From Singulisphaera sp. GP187 (lineage in GTDB: Bacteria; Planctomycetota; Planctomycetia; Isosphaerales; Isosphaeraceae), in NCBI RefSeq assembly GCF_900129635.1, contig NZ_FSRB01000003.1:372001-436000 (forward strand): a DNA stretch of 64,000 nucleotides, in the 5' to 3' direction. The notes under the pieces were generated by a model. The model searched no databases. It saw only the letters and a program-made list of their open reading frames with translations, and was not told where the DNA came from. The position numbers and the translations under genes were made by a program. Positions within the stretch are counted from its first letter, which is position 1. Each line of letters starts with the position of its first letter. Below are positions 1-8,627 of this stretch, piece by piece.

Positions 1-1401
1 ATGGTAGTCGCGGACCACCCGGGTCGCGGGCCGAAACAAATTGATGTAGTTCGACTCGTAGCGCAGTTGTGTCATGCCAGCGGCGAGCGGCAACACCACG
101 GCGAAGACGATGATGACGATCGCGCCCGGATGGCGGTAGACCCGTTCGGTCAGCCGGGTCATAGCGGCCGACACCCACGAGGAGGACCCGTAACGGACGG
201 GAATCTCCAAGGGGATCGGCGGGAGCATCGCGATCGGCGAAAGGACCATCACTAGCACCGCGGCCAGAAGCGTGCAGGTGCCCAGGATCACGCCGAACTG
301 GCGGATCGGAACGACGTCGCTCGTGGCGAGTGCGCCGTAGCCGATTGCGCCGGTGACCGCACACCAGAAAATCGGAATCCAGACGGCCGACAAGGCCGAC
401 CGCGCGGCAACCCAAGGGTCGGCCTCTTGACGTCTTGCTTCGCGAAAGTGAATCGCCAGATGGCTCGCGGCCGGCATCGTCAACACAATGATCTGCGCGA
501 CCAGCGGCCCCCCGGAGAGCGCCAGCTTGATCTGGAAGTAGGCGAGCAATTCCTCGGTCGCCAACCAAACGAACCAGCCGGACGCGATCGGCACGAGCGC
601 CCACCAGATACTCCGAACGGCTGAGAGGGTCACGAAGCCGATCAAGAGCATTCCGACCACCGCGAGCCGGCGGCCGTCGACCTCAATGCTCCGGAAGCCA
701 TCGGCCAGGAGCACCGGGGGACCGACCACCGCCGGCCGTTTGAGTCGGTGGCTCGAACCAAACCGATCGGCGGCCGCGCGGAGGGCCTCGACGGTCTGGA
801 CCACGTCGTGATCGATCGTTTTCCGCAGGCGAACCACAACCGCCGTAGTCGTGCCGAGCCCATCGATCAAGGTGCCGCGGAAGAGGGGGTGTTTCGTCAG
901 CCGAACCCGAAGCGCCTCGCGTCCCGCACGGTCGGCCGAGCGTACCGCGCCGGCCACCGTGAGCGGGTTCGACTTCAGATCGACGTTCTTGAGGCTCTTC
1001 TTGGCGCGATCGATCGCAAGGTTCCGCGCGAACGCGGGGAGTCGATCGAGAGTCAGCAGCAGATCGTCGATCACCCAGAGCTGGGGCATCGCGTCGAGCG
1101 ACTCGACGCGCAGCACCCCTGGGATCTTCGTCGCGTCGACTGCGGCGGCGAGCTCCGAGACCCGGTCCATTCCGGCCGGGGTCAGGAGTTCGGGGTCGTC
1201 GTAGACGAGGAAGACGAAGTTGTCGTCGCCGAAGGTCCGGGCCGCCTTCTGATAGGCGAGCATCGCGGGATCATCATCGGCGAAGAACGAATCGATTGAC
1301 TGCTCGTACGTGACGCGATGGCCAAAGACGATGAGAAGTCCGAGCAGCAACGCGACGGCGGCGAACGCGAAGTAGCGGGCCTTGAGCAAAACTCGAATCA
1401 C
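1..1401 (-). CDS. RND/MMPL-family transporter, partial at left edge
   Basis: Read on the minus strand this is 467 codons with no stop, running off the window, so only the N-terminal half is present. It opens with a membrane segment (about residues 8-26), followed by a long periplasmic-type loop (FFADDDPAMLAYQ, FGDDNFVFLVYDDPE) and then a block of membrane helices (about residues 245-400). A further helix follows near residue 440. This is the layout of RND/MMPL exporters, which move lipids or hydrophobic solutes across the inner membrane using proton flow. The start is GTG at 1401. A TGA stop lies three codons upstream in frame, so no longer start is possible, and GAGAG sits about 12 bases upstream. 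The absence of an ATG start makes this gene easy to miss. The substrate cannot be told. Confidence 0.85.
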   Translation of the reverse strand, partial: MIRVLLKARYFAFAAVALLLGLLIVFGHRVTYEQSIDSFFADDDPAMLAYQKAARTFGDDNFVFLVYDDPELLTPAGMDRVSELAAAVDATKIPGVLRVESLDAMPQLWVIDDLLLTLDRLPAFARNLAIDRAKKSLKNVDLKSNPLTVAGAVRSADRAGREALRVRLTKHPLFRGTLIDGLGTTTAVVVRLRKTIDHDVVQTVEALRAAADRFGSSHRLKRPAVVGPPVLLADGFRSIEVDGRRLAVVGMLLIGFVTLSAVRSIWWALVPIASGWFVWLATEELLAYFQIKLALSGGPLVAQIIVLTMPAASHLAIHFREARRQEADPWVAARSALSAVWIPIFWCAVTGAIGYGALATSDVVPIRQFGVILGTCTLLAAVLVMVLSPIAMLPPIPLEIPVRYGSSSWVSAAMTRLTERVYRHPGAIVIIVFAVVLPLAAGMTQLRYESNYINLFRPATRVVRDYH

Positions 1402-1478
1402 GGCGAATCAAATCTCTCGGGCCAAAAGGAGGCTGAGCCAGTCGCGGATCCCCGCGACCCCTCCCTTGAGGTCCTCGA

Positions 1479-2978
1479 TTAGCCGATCGAGAAAGGGAGA
1501 AGCTGTCGCACCCCAGTGTAGTCGAAACTCTTGAGGAGAATGTAGGTGCTGTACATGGCGACAGCCGAGATTGCGAAGAAAGCGACCCAGGTCAGGATGT
1601 CGCTGAGGAACGACGCCGAGACCCGGTTGTCGGCGTCGCGCTGCTTTAAATAGAGCGTGGCGCCCGCAATCAAGGGCAACAGCAAGCTCTGCGCAATCCC
1701 CCCAATTTTAATCAGTCCCTGAGGCTCCCGAAACGCAAAATATAATCCGAGCGCGAGAATCGGGTAGATGACGCAGAAGGCGCGGACCGTGCGATCGCGT
1801 GCGGCAACTCCGTTTTGCCGCCAGACCCCGCTGAGGTCGAGGAAGTCGGCCGTCAGCCGGCTATTCGCAGCGGTCGCCACGTAGAGGGTCTTGAACAGGA
1901 CCGCCCAGGCACCGAGCAGAAAGCCAACTCGGGTCCAGTTCCGCATCCCGGCCAGCGCCGTTCCTTCGAGCGGTTGGAGATACATCCGCGACAGCGTCGG
2001 GATCATCTCCGGTCCTTTGGGGTCGAGCCCCTGGGGATGGAGCACCGCGGCTCCAAGTAAGTAGAACGCAATCGTGGCGACCGTGAACACGACCATGCTG
2101 AACCAGGCGTCCAGTTGCATTACCCGGGTCCAGCCTCGAGCGCGATCGGCCCAGCCCTGGTCGGGCGACCGCGGTCCCACCGCGCGGGCATAGCCTTTTT
2201 CAATGCACCAGTAAGGATACGCGAACAGCTCGGAGGCCCCGACACCGGTGATCCCGAATGCCGAGAACGCCAGGGCGATCGCCATGGGGGGAACCGAGAG
2301 TTCCATCCCCTCCTTGAGGTTCGCGACGCTGATCCGAAAGCTGGTCCATTGGAGGATCAGGACGCTGGCGACCGTGAAGAGCGTCACCAGGGCCACGAGG
2401 ATCGTCGTGATCCGCTCGAGCCGTTTGTAGCCTCCCGAGAGCAGCAGGACGATCGCCGCCAAGGTGGTGAGGGTGGCCCAGAAGTGTTCCTGACGCGTCG
2501 CGAGAAAGGCGCCGAAGGCCGGCGAGAGGTGGCCGGCGAAGCTCGCCACCGCGCTTGAGGCGTCGGGGAAGGCCATGTGGGCCGCCTGGCCGACGGTCCC
2601 TTCCATCGCGGCGATCTGGGCCTGGGTGGCGAGCATCATGAACAGCCAGAGCCAGCAGAGCCACGACGTCCCGAACCGAGGGCCCGGCAAGGTGTCAAAC
2701 GCGGCAAGCGTCGTCCGACCGTGGGTGATCGCGTACCGGCCGAGCTCCACCTGAACGAAGACCTTGATCAAGCAACTCAGGAGGATCAGCCAGAGGAGGC
2801 TGAACCCCGCCTTGGCACCGAGGCTGGTCGTGTTGATCAACTCCCCTGTGCCGACGATCGACGCGGCGAGGATCAGGCCGGGGCCGATCTGTCCGAGTGC
2901 TTTCAGAAGCGTTCGGGGCGGTTCCTGAATCGCGTCCGGGGGCAACGCGTAGGGGTCAATCCGGGATGAGTCGTTCAT
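1479..2978 (-). CDS. NRAMP-fold transporter with non-canonical metal site
   Basis: A 499-residue integral membrane protein with about 11 hydrophobic segments and NRAMP-like order: IGPGLILAASIVGTGEL at helix 1, long conserved loops, and GASELFAYPYWCIEKGY at helix 6. Classical NRAMP Mn/Fe transporters bind metal through DPGN in helix 1 and a MPH motif in helix 6. Here these positions read GTGE and AYPYW, so the usual Asp, Asn and Met ligands are absent. The fold assignment is fairly safe, but the substrate may be another cation or not a metal. I chose ATG 2978 (MNDSSRID) over the upstream GTG at 3011; neither has a strong ribosome site. It is 77 bp upstream of the MMPL gene and may be co-transcribed with it. 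Confidence 0.8.
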   Translation of the reverse strand: MNDSSRIDPYALPPDAIQEPPRTLLKALGQIGPGLILAASIVGTGELINTTSLGAKAGFSLLWLILLSCLIKVFVQVELGRYAITHGRTTLAAFDTLPGPRFGTSWLCWLWLFMMLATQAQIAAMEGTVGQAAHMAFPDASSAVASFAGHLSPAFGAFLATRQEHFWATLTTLAAIVLLLSGGYKRLERITTILVALVTLFTVASVLILQWTSFRISVANLKEGMELSVPPMAIALAFSAFGITGVGASELFAYPYWCIEKGYARAVGPRSPDQGWADRARGWTRVMQLDAWFSMVVFTVATIAFYLLGAAVLHPQGLDPKGPEMIPTLSRMYLQPLEGTALAGMRNWTRVGFLLGAWAVLFKTLYVATAANSRLTADFLDLSGVWRQNGVAARDRTVRAFCVIYPILALGLYFAFREPQGLIKIGGIAQSLLLPLIAGATLYLKQRDADNRVSASFLSDILTWVAFFAISAVAMYSTYILLKSFDYTGVRQLLPFSIG

Positions 2979-3080
2979 GCGTTGCGCCACTTCGACGGGA
3001 GTCGATTGCACGACCTAAAAGGTTGGGATGGCCGCCATCCTACGGGGCTTGCCCCTCCGTTTCCAACCTGTCACCCCAAT

Positions 3081-4313
3081 TCACCGAACATTTTTTTGCC
3101 CTCGCGAAGCAAACGGCATGTGAGGGGCAGGGGGGACGTGGGCGGGATGCTGTCCGTTCACGATCTCGCTCAGGTGCCCGAGCAAGCGATCGCGAAAGAC
3201 CGGAAGGGCCAACGCCTCGGCACGGCGGCGGGCCAGTGCGGGGTCGTGCGGCCGGCCTTCCGCCTCCCAGGTGTCGATCGCCTCGAGCAGGGCTTCGGCG
3301 GTCGGCGTAACGTAGGTCCGGCCGACGGCCCCATCGACCGTTTCAGCCACGCCCCCAAGGCCCAGGGCAAGCACCGGAGCGCCGCAGGCCAGGGCCTCGA
3401 TCGGCACGATCCCGAAATCTTCCTCACCCGGGAACAGCAAGGCACGACACCGGCGATAGTGGTCGCGGATCACGTCGTCGGGCTGCCAACCGAGGAACCG
3501 TACTCCGGGTCCGGCCAGCTTTTCGAGCCGCGTTCGTTCCGTCCCCTCGCCGATCACGACCAATTCACGGCCCGAGCGGCTACAAGCGAGAATCGCTTGC
3601 TCGGTTCGCTTGTAGGGCACGAGCGCTGAGACGCAGAGGTAAAAGTTTTCCCGCTCCTCCGACCCGGGCGCGTAGAAGTCGGTGTCCACGGGGGGGCAGA
3701 TCACCTGGCTCTCACGTTGGTAATAGAGGCCGATCCGCTCGCGCACCGTCTCCGAGATCGACACGAAGTGCGTGACCCCGGCGGCCGAAGCACGATCCCA
3801 GGCCCGCATCCGATTGAGCATTGCGCCCGCCAGGGCCCGCCGGATCGGCCGGTCCGACCAACCTTCGAGATAAGCCTCCCGTCCTTGCCAGGCATAACGC
3901 ATCGGGGTGAAGCAATAGCAAACGTGGGGCACGCCGCGCGGTGGCCGCACTGCCTTGGCCACGCAATGGCTCAGGCTCACGACCAGATCCACGTCGCCGA
4001 CGTTCCAGCTCCTGGCCGACAGGGGCATGAGCGGAAGCAGCTTGCGGTAATGGCGTAAGACGCCAGGCACGCGTTGGAGCGGGGAAGTCCGGATCTTCAT
4101 CCCTTCAATCGCCGGGCTCAGAGCGCCTCGACGATGAATGAGCGTATGCAGGGTCGCGTCGGGGAAGGCGCGGCAGAGCACCTCGAGGCATTTCTCCCCG
4201 CCCCGCATCCCGGTCAGCCAGTCGTGGACTAGGGCCACGCGAAGCCCCGTCAGCCCTGGAGAAGTCGTCGGCCGGCCGAGACGCGCGGAGACACTGCGGA
4301 CGCTGGCATCCAT
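3081..4313 (-). CDS. GT4-family glycosyltransferase
   Basis: A 410-residue GT-B fold glycosyltransferase. The N-terminal domain begins LRVALVHDWLTGMRGGEKCLE, the usual GT4 opening. The C-terminal donor domain carries VVIGEGTERTRLEKLAGPGVRFLGWQ and the E-x7-E type segment in FPGEEDFGIVPIEALACGAPV, which binds the nucleotide sugar. The family adds sugars to lipids or polysaccharides at the inner membrane face; the actual substrate is unknown. ATG 4313 (MDASVRS) was chosen because it has a strong GAGGAGG site 5 bases upstream; an earlier in-frame TTG at 4376 has none. No other sugar-transfer genes are nearby. Confidence 0.88.
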   Translation of the reverse strand: MDASVRSVSARLGRPTTSPGLTGLRVALVHDWLTGMRGGEKCLEVLCRAFPDATLHTLIHRRGALSPAIEGMKIRTSPLQRVPGVLRHYRKLLPLMPLSARSWNVGDVDLVVSLSHCVAKAVRPPRGVPHVCYCFTPMRYAWQGREAYLEGWSDRPIRRALAGAMLNRMRAWDRASAAGVTHFVSISETVRERIGLYYQRESQVICPPVDTDFYAPGSEERENFYLCVSALVPYKRTEQAILACSRSGRELVVIGEGTERTRLEKLAGPGVRFLGWQPDDVIRDHYRRCRALLFPGEEDFGIVPIEALACGAPVLALGLGGVAETVDGAVGRTYVTPTAEALLEAIDTWEAEGRPHDPALARRRAEALALPVFRDRLLGHLSEIVNGQHPAHVPPAPHMPFASRGQKNVR

Positions 4314-4620
4314 GCCTGCCTCCTCGTTCGGGGAATCGAAGGGTACGGGACGCGCGAACCGTAACCGAGATCGCAAAATCCGACAAGGCGGGCTGGGCAG
4401 GGCCCGCGAAAACTGGTCCGGTTATTGACGGTCAGGAAAGTCATGTCAGCCGAAGCCGGGTTTCCTTACACTCGAAGGCATGAGAATCAAAGGCTCCCCT
4501 CAGGAATTGGAGCACCGACGCCAACTCGCCATCCAGCGTTGCCTGCTGTGGATTGGTGAGGATGTCCGGTCAGACTCGCGACTCCCGAGGCGGTATCGGT
4601 GTGAGCGCCCGCTGACGGTA
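4314..4620. other. Intergenic region, nothing recognised
   Basis: About 300 bp between the glycosyltransferase start and the stop of the flavin reductase. I see no convincing gene, hairpin with a T-run, or RNA. It should hold the promoter of the glycosyltransferase. Confidence 0.5.
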
Positions 4621-5997
4621 TCAGGGCCGGGCGGGCACCGCGTGAAAGAGCGCGGCAAGCCCTTCTGCCATCGTCGGGTGCACCAGGATCGCATCACGCA
4701 AGGCCGTGTAGGGCAGGCTCGCGGTCATCGCGGTCTGGACGATCGTCATGACTGCGCCAGCCTCGGGGGCGAACGCGGTGAAGCCCAGGATGCGGTCGCT
4801 GTCGGCGGCGACCAGAGTCTTGTAGAAGCCGCGCGATTCGGAGAGCGTCCAGGGGCGTATGAACGCGGCCAAGGGTATCTTCGCCAGCCGGTAGGCAATC
4901 CCGCGACCCCTTGCCTCCGACTCGCTCAGGCCGATGCGGGCCAGTTCAGGGTCGGTGAATAGGCAGAAGGGCACGAGACGGCCCGTCGTCACACGGTCGA
5001 TGCCGGCGAGGTTGTCGCGGATCACGCGGACATCGTCGTCGGCGATATGTGTGAAATGGGGGCTGCCAGCGCAATCGCCCACGGCCCACACGCCGGCGGC
5101 CGTGGTCCGCAGCCGTTCATCGACCTTGATAAAGCCCCGGTCGTCCCGTTCGATCCCGGCGGTCTCAAGGCCGATGCCGTCAGTGTTCGGGGTCCGGCCG
5201 CTCGCAACCAAGAGGTCCGATCCCTCGATCACGCCGTGCGTCGTGTGCAGCCTTACGGACTCGCCGGATTGCCCTTCCACGCGCGCGACGGGCGTAGCCG
5301 TCAGCACCTCGATCCCCTCGTCGTCGAAGAGTTCCCGCAGCGCGTCCGAGACGTCGCGATCTTCGCGGTGGACCAGGGCGTCGTTCCGCTCAATGACCGT
5401 AACGCGACTGCCGAAGCGTCTCAGGGCTTGGGCCATCTCGAGTCCGACATAGCCGCCCCCCAAAACGAGGAGGTGCTTCGGGACGCGGTCCAATTCGAGG
5501 GCCTCGATGTGCGTCATCGGCCGCGATTCGACGAGGCCGGGGATTGGGTCAATCCGCGCGCGGGAGCCCGTGCAGATCACGACGACTTCGCCGCGAAGGG
5601 TGCGCGTACCGTCGTCGGCCGTCACCTCGATCGTTCTCGGCCCGACGAAGCGGCCTTGCCCCTTGACAAGCTCCGCGCCGCTCTCTCGATGCGCATTGAC
5701 ATTACGAGCGACAATGCCATCGACCATCTTCCGCTTGCGGTCGCGGACCGCTGGCATCTCGATTTTCCAGTCGCCCGCGGCGATGCCGAATTCGGCGCTT
5801 CTGCGGAAATAGCTGGCGACCTTGGCACCGTGGATCACGTTCTTGCTCGGGGCGCAAGCGATGGTAGGGCAGGATCCCGCGAGATTCCGTCGCTCGACGA
5901 CCGCCACGCGCTTCCCCTGCGAGGCCAGCGACCAGGCAAAGAATCTGGCCCTCCCGCTACCGAGCACCACCACGTCGTATTCCTCGGGATGCGACAC
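4621..5997 (-). CDS. MerA/Lpd-like FAD disulfide oxidoreductase
   Basis: A 458-residue class I pyridine nucleotide-disulfide oxidoreductase. Visible parts are the redox pair in GSCPTIACAPSKN (C-x4-C, residues about 43-48), the NAD-binding LVLGGGYVGLEMAQALRRFG (about 178-197), the second FAD site GVWAVGDCAG, and the C-terminal His-Glu pair in HPTMAEGL. The family moves electrons from NAD(P)H via FAD to a disulfide or metal; it is close to mercuric-reductase-like proteins, but lacks an HMA domain and the C-terminal cysteine pair. The N-terminal FAD motif is odd: GSGRARFF instead of a GSGEGG-like sequence, so the third glycine is gone. The start is GTG 5997 with AAGGGGG upstream. Activity is uncertain because of the damaged motif. 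Confidence 0.82.
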   Translation of the reverse strand: MSHPEEYDVVVLGSGRARFFAWSLASQGKRVAVVERRNLAGSCPTIACAPSKNVIHGAKVASYFRRSAEFGIAAGDWKIEMPAVRDRKRKMVDGIVARNVNAHRESGAELVKGQGRFVGPRTIEVTADDGTRTLRGEVVVICTGSRARIDPIPGLVESRPMTHIEALELDRVPKHLLVLGGGYVGLEMAQALRRFGSRVTVIERNDALVHREDRDVSDALRELFDDEGIEVLTATPVARVEGQSGESVRLHTTHGVIEGSDLLVASGRTPNTDGIGLETAGIERDDRGFIKVDERLRTTAAGVWAVGDCAGSPHFTHIADDDVRVIRDNLAGIDRVTTGRLVPFCLFTDPELARIGLSESEARGRGIAYRLAKIPLAAFIRPWTLSESRGFYKTLVAADSDRILGFTAFAPEAGAVMTIVQTAMTASLPYTALRDAILVHPTMAEGLAALFHAVPARP

Positions 5998-6033
5998 GTT
6001 TTTCCCCCTTCGAGTTAATTCCTCGCGTGAATT

Positions 6034-6107
6034 TCATGCCTTGGCGGCGACGATTTCGATCACGACCAGCAACTCGGGCCGCACGAGCCGGGACACGACA
6101 CGAAGCA
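6034..6107 (-). pseudogene. C-terminal remnant, RidA/YjgF-like
   Basis: A minus-strand frame ending in TGA at 6034 reads VSRLVRPELLVVIEIVAAKA, which looks like the last strand of a RidA-family protein (these often end in VEIEVVAAK). The frame breaks down upstream at an A-run (T-run on the coding strand, about 6106-6116), and no start is present. It is a short fragment, so the family call is tentative. It is the last of three remnants lying in the same direction downstream of the cupin gene. Confidence 0.45.
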
Positions 6108-6222
6108 AAAAAAAAAATGGGCCGCGCGGCGCCGACGTATCGCTTACGCGAGCACTCCGTTCCTTGCCTTCAAATTGGGATTTCGCGTCAGCCCGGCGCG
6201 AGCAAATGAGACTCTTGAACCT

Positions 6223-6315
6223 TCACCGCACGAATCGGTGGTAGGCGGATACGGTAGCCAGCACCTCCACGACGAGGTCGCCCGCGGCGCCCGTGACAAG
6301 AATGAGGTGCGTCAT
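6223..6315 (-). pseudogene. N-terminal remnant, NmrA/SDR-like NAD(P)-binding protein
   Basis: ATG 6315 opens MTHLILVTGAAGDLV, the first beta strand and glycine loop of NmrA-type or SDR proteins, but the frame stops after 30 codons (TGA 6223-6225). Full-length family members have about 280 residues, so the rest is deleted. It starts 18 bp after the stop of the alcohol dehydrogenase remnant, as expected for an old operon. Confidence 0.55.
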
Positions 6316-6333
6316 CGCTCAGCCCTCCCAGCT

Positions 6334-6552
6334 TTACATCGTCAGCACGACCCGGAAGCGCGCCTTGCCGCTCATCATGCGGTCGTAGGCCTCGGCGGCC
6401 TGTTCCAGGGGGTACACTTCGTTCATCGAACGGACACCGGACTGGACGCTGAACGCCAGCGCGTCCTCCGAGTCGATGGCTGTGCCGGCGTACCAGCCCT
6501 CGACAGACCGGCGGCCGCCGATGAGCAGGCGCGTGGGTCCGAGCCAAGATCC
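6334..6552 (-). pseudogene. C-terminal remnant of zinc-type alcohol dehydrogenase
   Basis: This frame reads LLIGGRRSVEGWYAGT, then SEDALAFSVQSGVRSM and EAYDRMMSGKARFRVVLTM before TAA (6334-6336). It matches the last 60-65 residues of AdhA/AdhP-type alcohol dehydrogenases. The catalytic zinc and cofactor domains are missing. The frame is cut off exactly at the TAG stop of the upstream cupin gene, so it has no start of its own. It is a 5'-truncated pseudogene. Confidence 0.7.
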
Positions 6553-7011
6553 CTATTCCCTGCCCTTCTCCGGGACTGTCGTTTCCTTGGTGTCGCCGGA
6601 GTGCAGGATCACCGCGAGGAGGCGGGTCCTGGTCTTGCCACTCGGATTCCGGGCCACACGGTGCACAGATCCCGACGGTTCGTAGAACGTATCCCCGGCC
6701 CTGTATTTCTTGACCGGTTCGTCGTCGAGGGCGTGCTCGTATTCGCCCTCCAGGACGTAGCCGAACACCGGGCCGGTATGGTGGTGAGGAGAATCCTTCT
6801 GGCCGGGCTCGAAGGTCACTTCTACCACGGTCTCACTGGCAGCCTTCCCGTCCAGCTTCTCGATGATGTCCCGCTGGGAAAGCTGGGTCACCTTCACTTG
6901 ACCCTGGCCGGTGTGTTGGACATGTTGGGCGAGGATTTCCCCTCCGACACCGAGGGCAGTTAAGACGGTGAGGAGAAGGCACGTCCGGCTCATGGCAACA
7001 ATCGTCTTCAT
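6553..7011 (-). CDS. Secreted cupin-domain protein
   Basis: A 152-residue protein. Residues 1-25 form a signal peptide (MKTIVAMSRTCLLLTVLTAL, then a small-residue cleavage region). The rest is a single cupin barrel with the metal-binding motif in SPHHHTGPVFGYVLEGEYEH and a second part GDTFYEPSGSVHRV, giving the His/Glu ligands of motifs 1 and 2. Similar proteins are periplasmic and act as small-molecule or metal sensors or dioxygenase-like enzymes; the substrate is unknown. ATG 7011 was chosen because the signal peptide starts there and GGAG lies 8 bases upstream, although the frame is open further upstream. It sits between an IS110 transposase and three gene remnants. Confidence 0.82.
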   Translation of the reverse strand: MKTIVAMSRTCLLLTVLTALGVGGEILAQHVQHTGQGQVKVTQLSQRDIIEKLDGKAASETVVEVTFEPGQKDSPHHHTGPVFGYVLEGEYEHALDDEPVKKYRAGDTFYEPSGSVHRVARNPSGKTRTRLLAVILHSGDTKETTVPEKGRE

Positions 7012-7353
7012 CTGTGAGTCTCCGATTGAAACGGGCAACGATGGATTGGCAGCGCCGGCTAGAGCGGTTTGCCTTTGCATTGCGCACCGCGGAGGAAAAG
7101 GGGGACTGGCTCCCGGCCCCTGAGCCCTTGAATCGCGCCAAACACTTTGGAGGCCGGGTGCCTTGTATGTTTCACCAGGGGGCGACTCGCCGCGATAGAC
7201 CGTCAGTGCCTTGGCCATCTTAGGCCGTGGGACAGCTTGGTCGTCGCGGTGAGCTCTCCCGGACTTGAGCCCGAACAGTCGCCCGGATCATTCCGGATCT
7301 GCAAGGCAGGGCCACGCCGGGATGTCGTCATCCGGACCTCAAGGAGATCTCTC
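7012..7353. other. Intergenic region before the IS110 transposase
   Basis: About 340 bp between the divergent cupin and transposase starts. It should include the left end of the IS110 element and the cupin promoter. IS110 elements usually lack long terminal inverted repeats, and I could not place the element boundary. Confidence 0.4.
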
Positions 7354-8310
7354 ATGTCAGCCACCCCCTGCTTCGTCGGGATCGACGTTTCCAAGGCCCA
7401 CCTCGACGTCGCCTCGCGGCCCGATGGGCAGGAATTCCGCTTGGCCAACACGGCCGAAGGGATCGCCTCGCTCGTGGATCGACTCAAACTCCTCGGCCCC
7501 ACCTTGATCCTGCTGGAGGCCACCGGCGGCCAGGAGTGGGCCGCGGCGGTGGCCTTGGCCGAGGCCAAGTTGCCGGTCCGGATCGTCGAGCCGGGCCGGG
7601 TCCGTCACTTCGCGCGATCGATCGGCCAGCACTCCAAGACCGACGCCCTTGATGCGCGGGTGCTGGCCCATTACGCCGACGCCGTCCGCCCCGAGGCGCG
7701 CGAACTTCCCGACCAGGAGACCCGCGACCTCCAGGCTTTGCTGGATCGGCGTCGTCAACTAGTGAACATGCGAGTATCCGAGCAGAATCGGCTCCAGCAG
7801 GGGCCGACCGCCGCGGTCCAGGCCGACCTGAAGGCCCACATCGCCTACCTCTCCGGCCAGATCAAGGCGATGGACCAAGCCGTCGGCAAGGCGATCGAGG
7901 CCAAGGCCGATTGGAAGCTCCGCGACGAGGTGCTGCGGAGCATCCCGGGGGTCGGGCCGCAGACCTCGCGGAGCCTGTTGGGGCTGCTTCCCGAGCTGGG
8001 CAAGCTGACCGGCAAGCAGGTCTCGGCGTTGGCGGGGCTGGCCCCGCGTGCCCGCGACAGCGGGACGGTCAAGGGGGCCCGGACGATCTTCGGCGGCCGT
8101 GCCGAGGTCCGCACGGCGTTGTACATGGCCTCGGTCTCGGCGATGCGATTCAACCCCGACCTCAAGGCGTTTTACAAGCGGCTCCGCGAGAGCGGTAAGG
8201 CGGCCAAAGTCGCCCTGGTCGCGGTCTCTCGGAAGCTGCTGACCATCGCCAACGCGATGATCCGCGACATGACACCATGGACGCCTACAAAAACGTGCGC
8301 CCCGGTGTGA
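7354..8310 (+). CDS. IS110-family transposase
   Basis: A 318-residue DEDD transposase. The N-terminal RuvC-like domain starts FVGIDVSKAHLDVASRPDG, has the acidic residue in LLEATGGQEW and the paired aspartates in HSKTDALDARVLAHYAD. The C-terminal Tnp20 domain has IPGVGPQTSRSLLG, LAGLAPRARDSGT and the serine-containing ALYMASVSAM. It is full length and looks intact. ATG 7354 has AAGGAG 7 bases upstream. The element probably carries its guide-RNA-coding ends in the flanking non-coding DNA, as in other IS110 members, but I cannot define them here. It sits inside a decayed gene cluster. Confidence 0.92.
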   Translation: MSATPCFVGIDVSKAHLDVASRPDGQEFRLANTAEGIASLVDRLKLLGPTLILLEATGGQEWAAAVALAEAKLPVRIVEPGRVRHFARSIGQHSKTDALDARVLAHYADAVRPEARELPDQETRDLQALLDRRRQLVNMRVSEQNRLQQGPTAAVQADLKAHIAYLSGQIKAMDQAVGKAIEAKADWKLRDEVLRSIPGVGPQTSRSLLGLLPELGKLTGKQVSALAGLAPRARDSGTVKGARTIFGGRAEVRTALYMASVSAMRFNPDLKAFYKRLRESGKAAKVALVAVSRKLLTIANAMIRDMTPWTPTKTCAPV

Positions 8311-8627
8311 TCTGCGACCACGCACCTTGACAACAAACACAGTCGCTGTCCCCTTTTTCCGTGCGCCAGCCGGTCGGGAACCGCTCTAACCCGGCTGGAC
8401 CTGGTCATTCTTTGGATTCAATGATGTGCAAGCCCTGGGTGCCATGGGTTTGGACTCAACCCATGAACCAAAAACCTGGGCAATCGCTCACGGGTTGAGT
8501 ACAACCCGTGGCACCCAGTGGGCTCTGCATCCCCGCGATCACCCATCAGAAAATCAAAGAAAACCGTGACCAACGGCTTAGTCCGTCACCACGACCCAAT
8601 ACAATAACCACATCTTTATTTCAATCC
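8311..8627. other. Intergenic region after the IS110 transposase
   Basis: About 317 bp with no convincing gene. It contains the probable right end of the IS110 element and a 94-bp inverted repeat listed separately. Confidence 0.5.
8431..8524. repeat. 94-bp imperfect inverted repeat (hairpin element)
   Basis: The left arm (8431-8465) includes CTGGGTGCCATGGGTTTGG and ACTCAACCC. The right arm (8491-8524) is its near-perfect complement, including GGGTTGAGT and AACCCGTGGCACCCAG. The loop is about 25 bp. The arms carry 'TGGGTGCCAcGGGTT'-type sequence, so the element folds into a long stem and could be a MITE- or REP-like mobile hairpin. Only one copy is seen in this window. Confidence 0.75.

Noticed and set aside
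748..1299. Plus-strand frame near the left edge
   Set aside because: It is antisense to the MMPL transporter read from GTG 1401.
7147..7353. N-terminal extension of the IS110 transposase
   Set aside because: The upstream frame is open but not transposase-like, and a strong ribosome site precedes ATG 7354.
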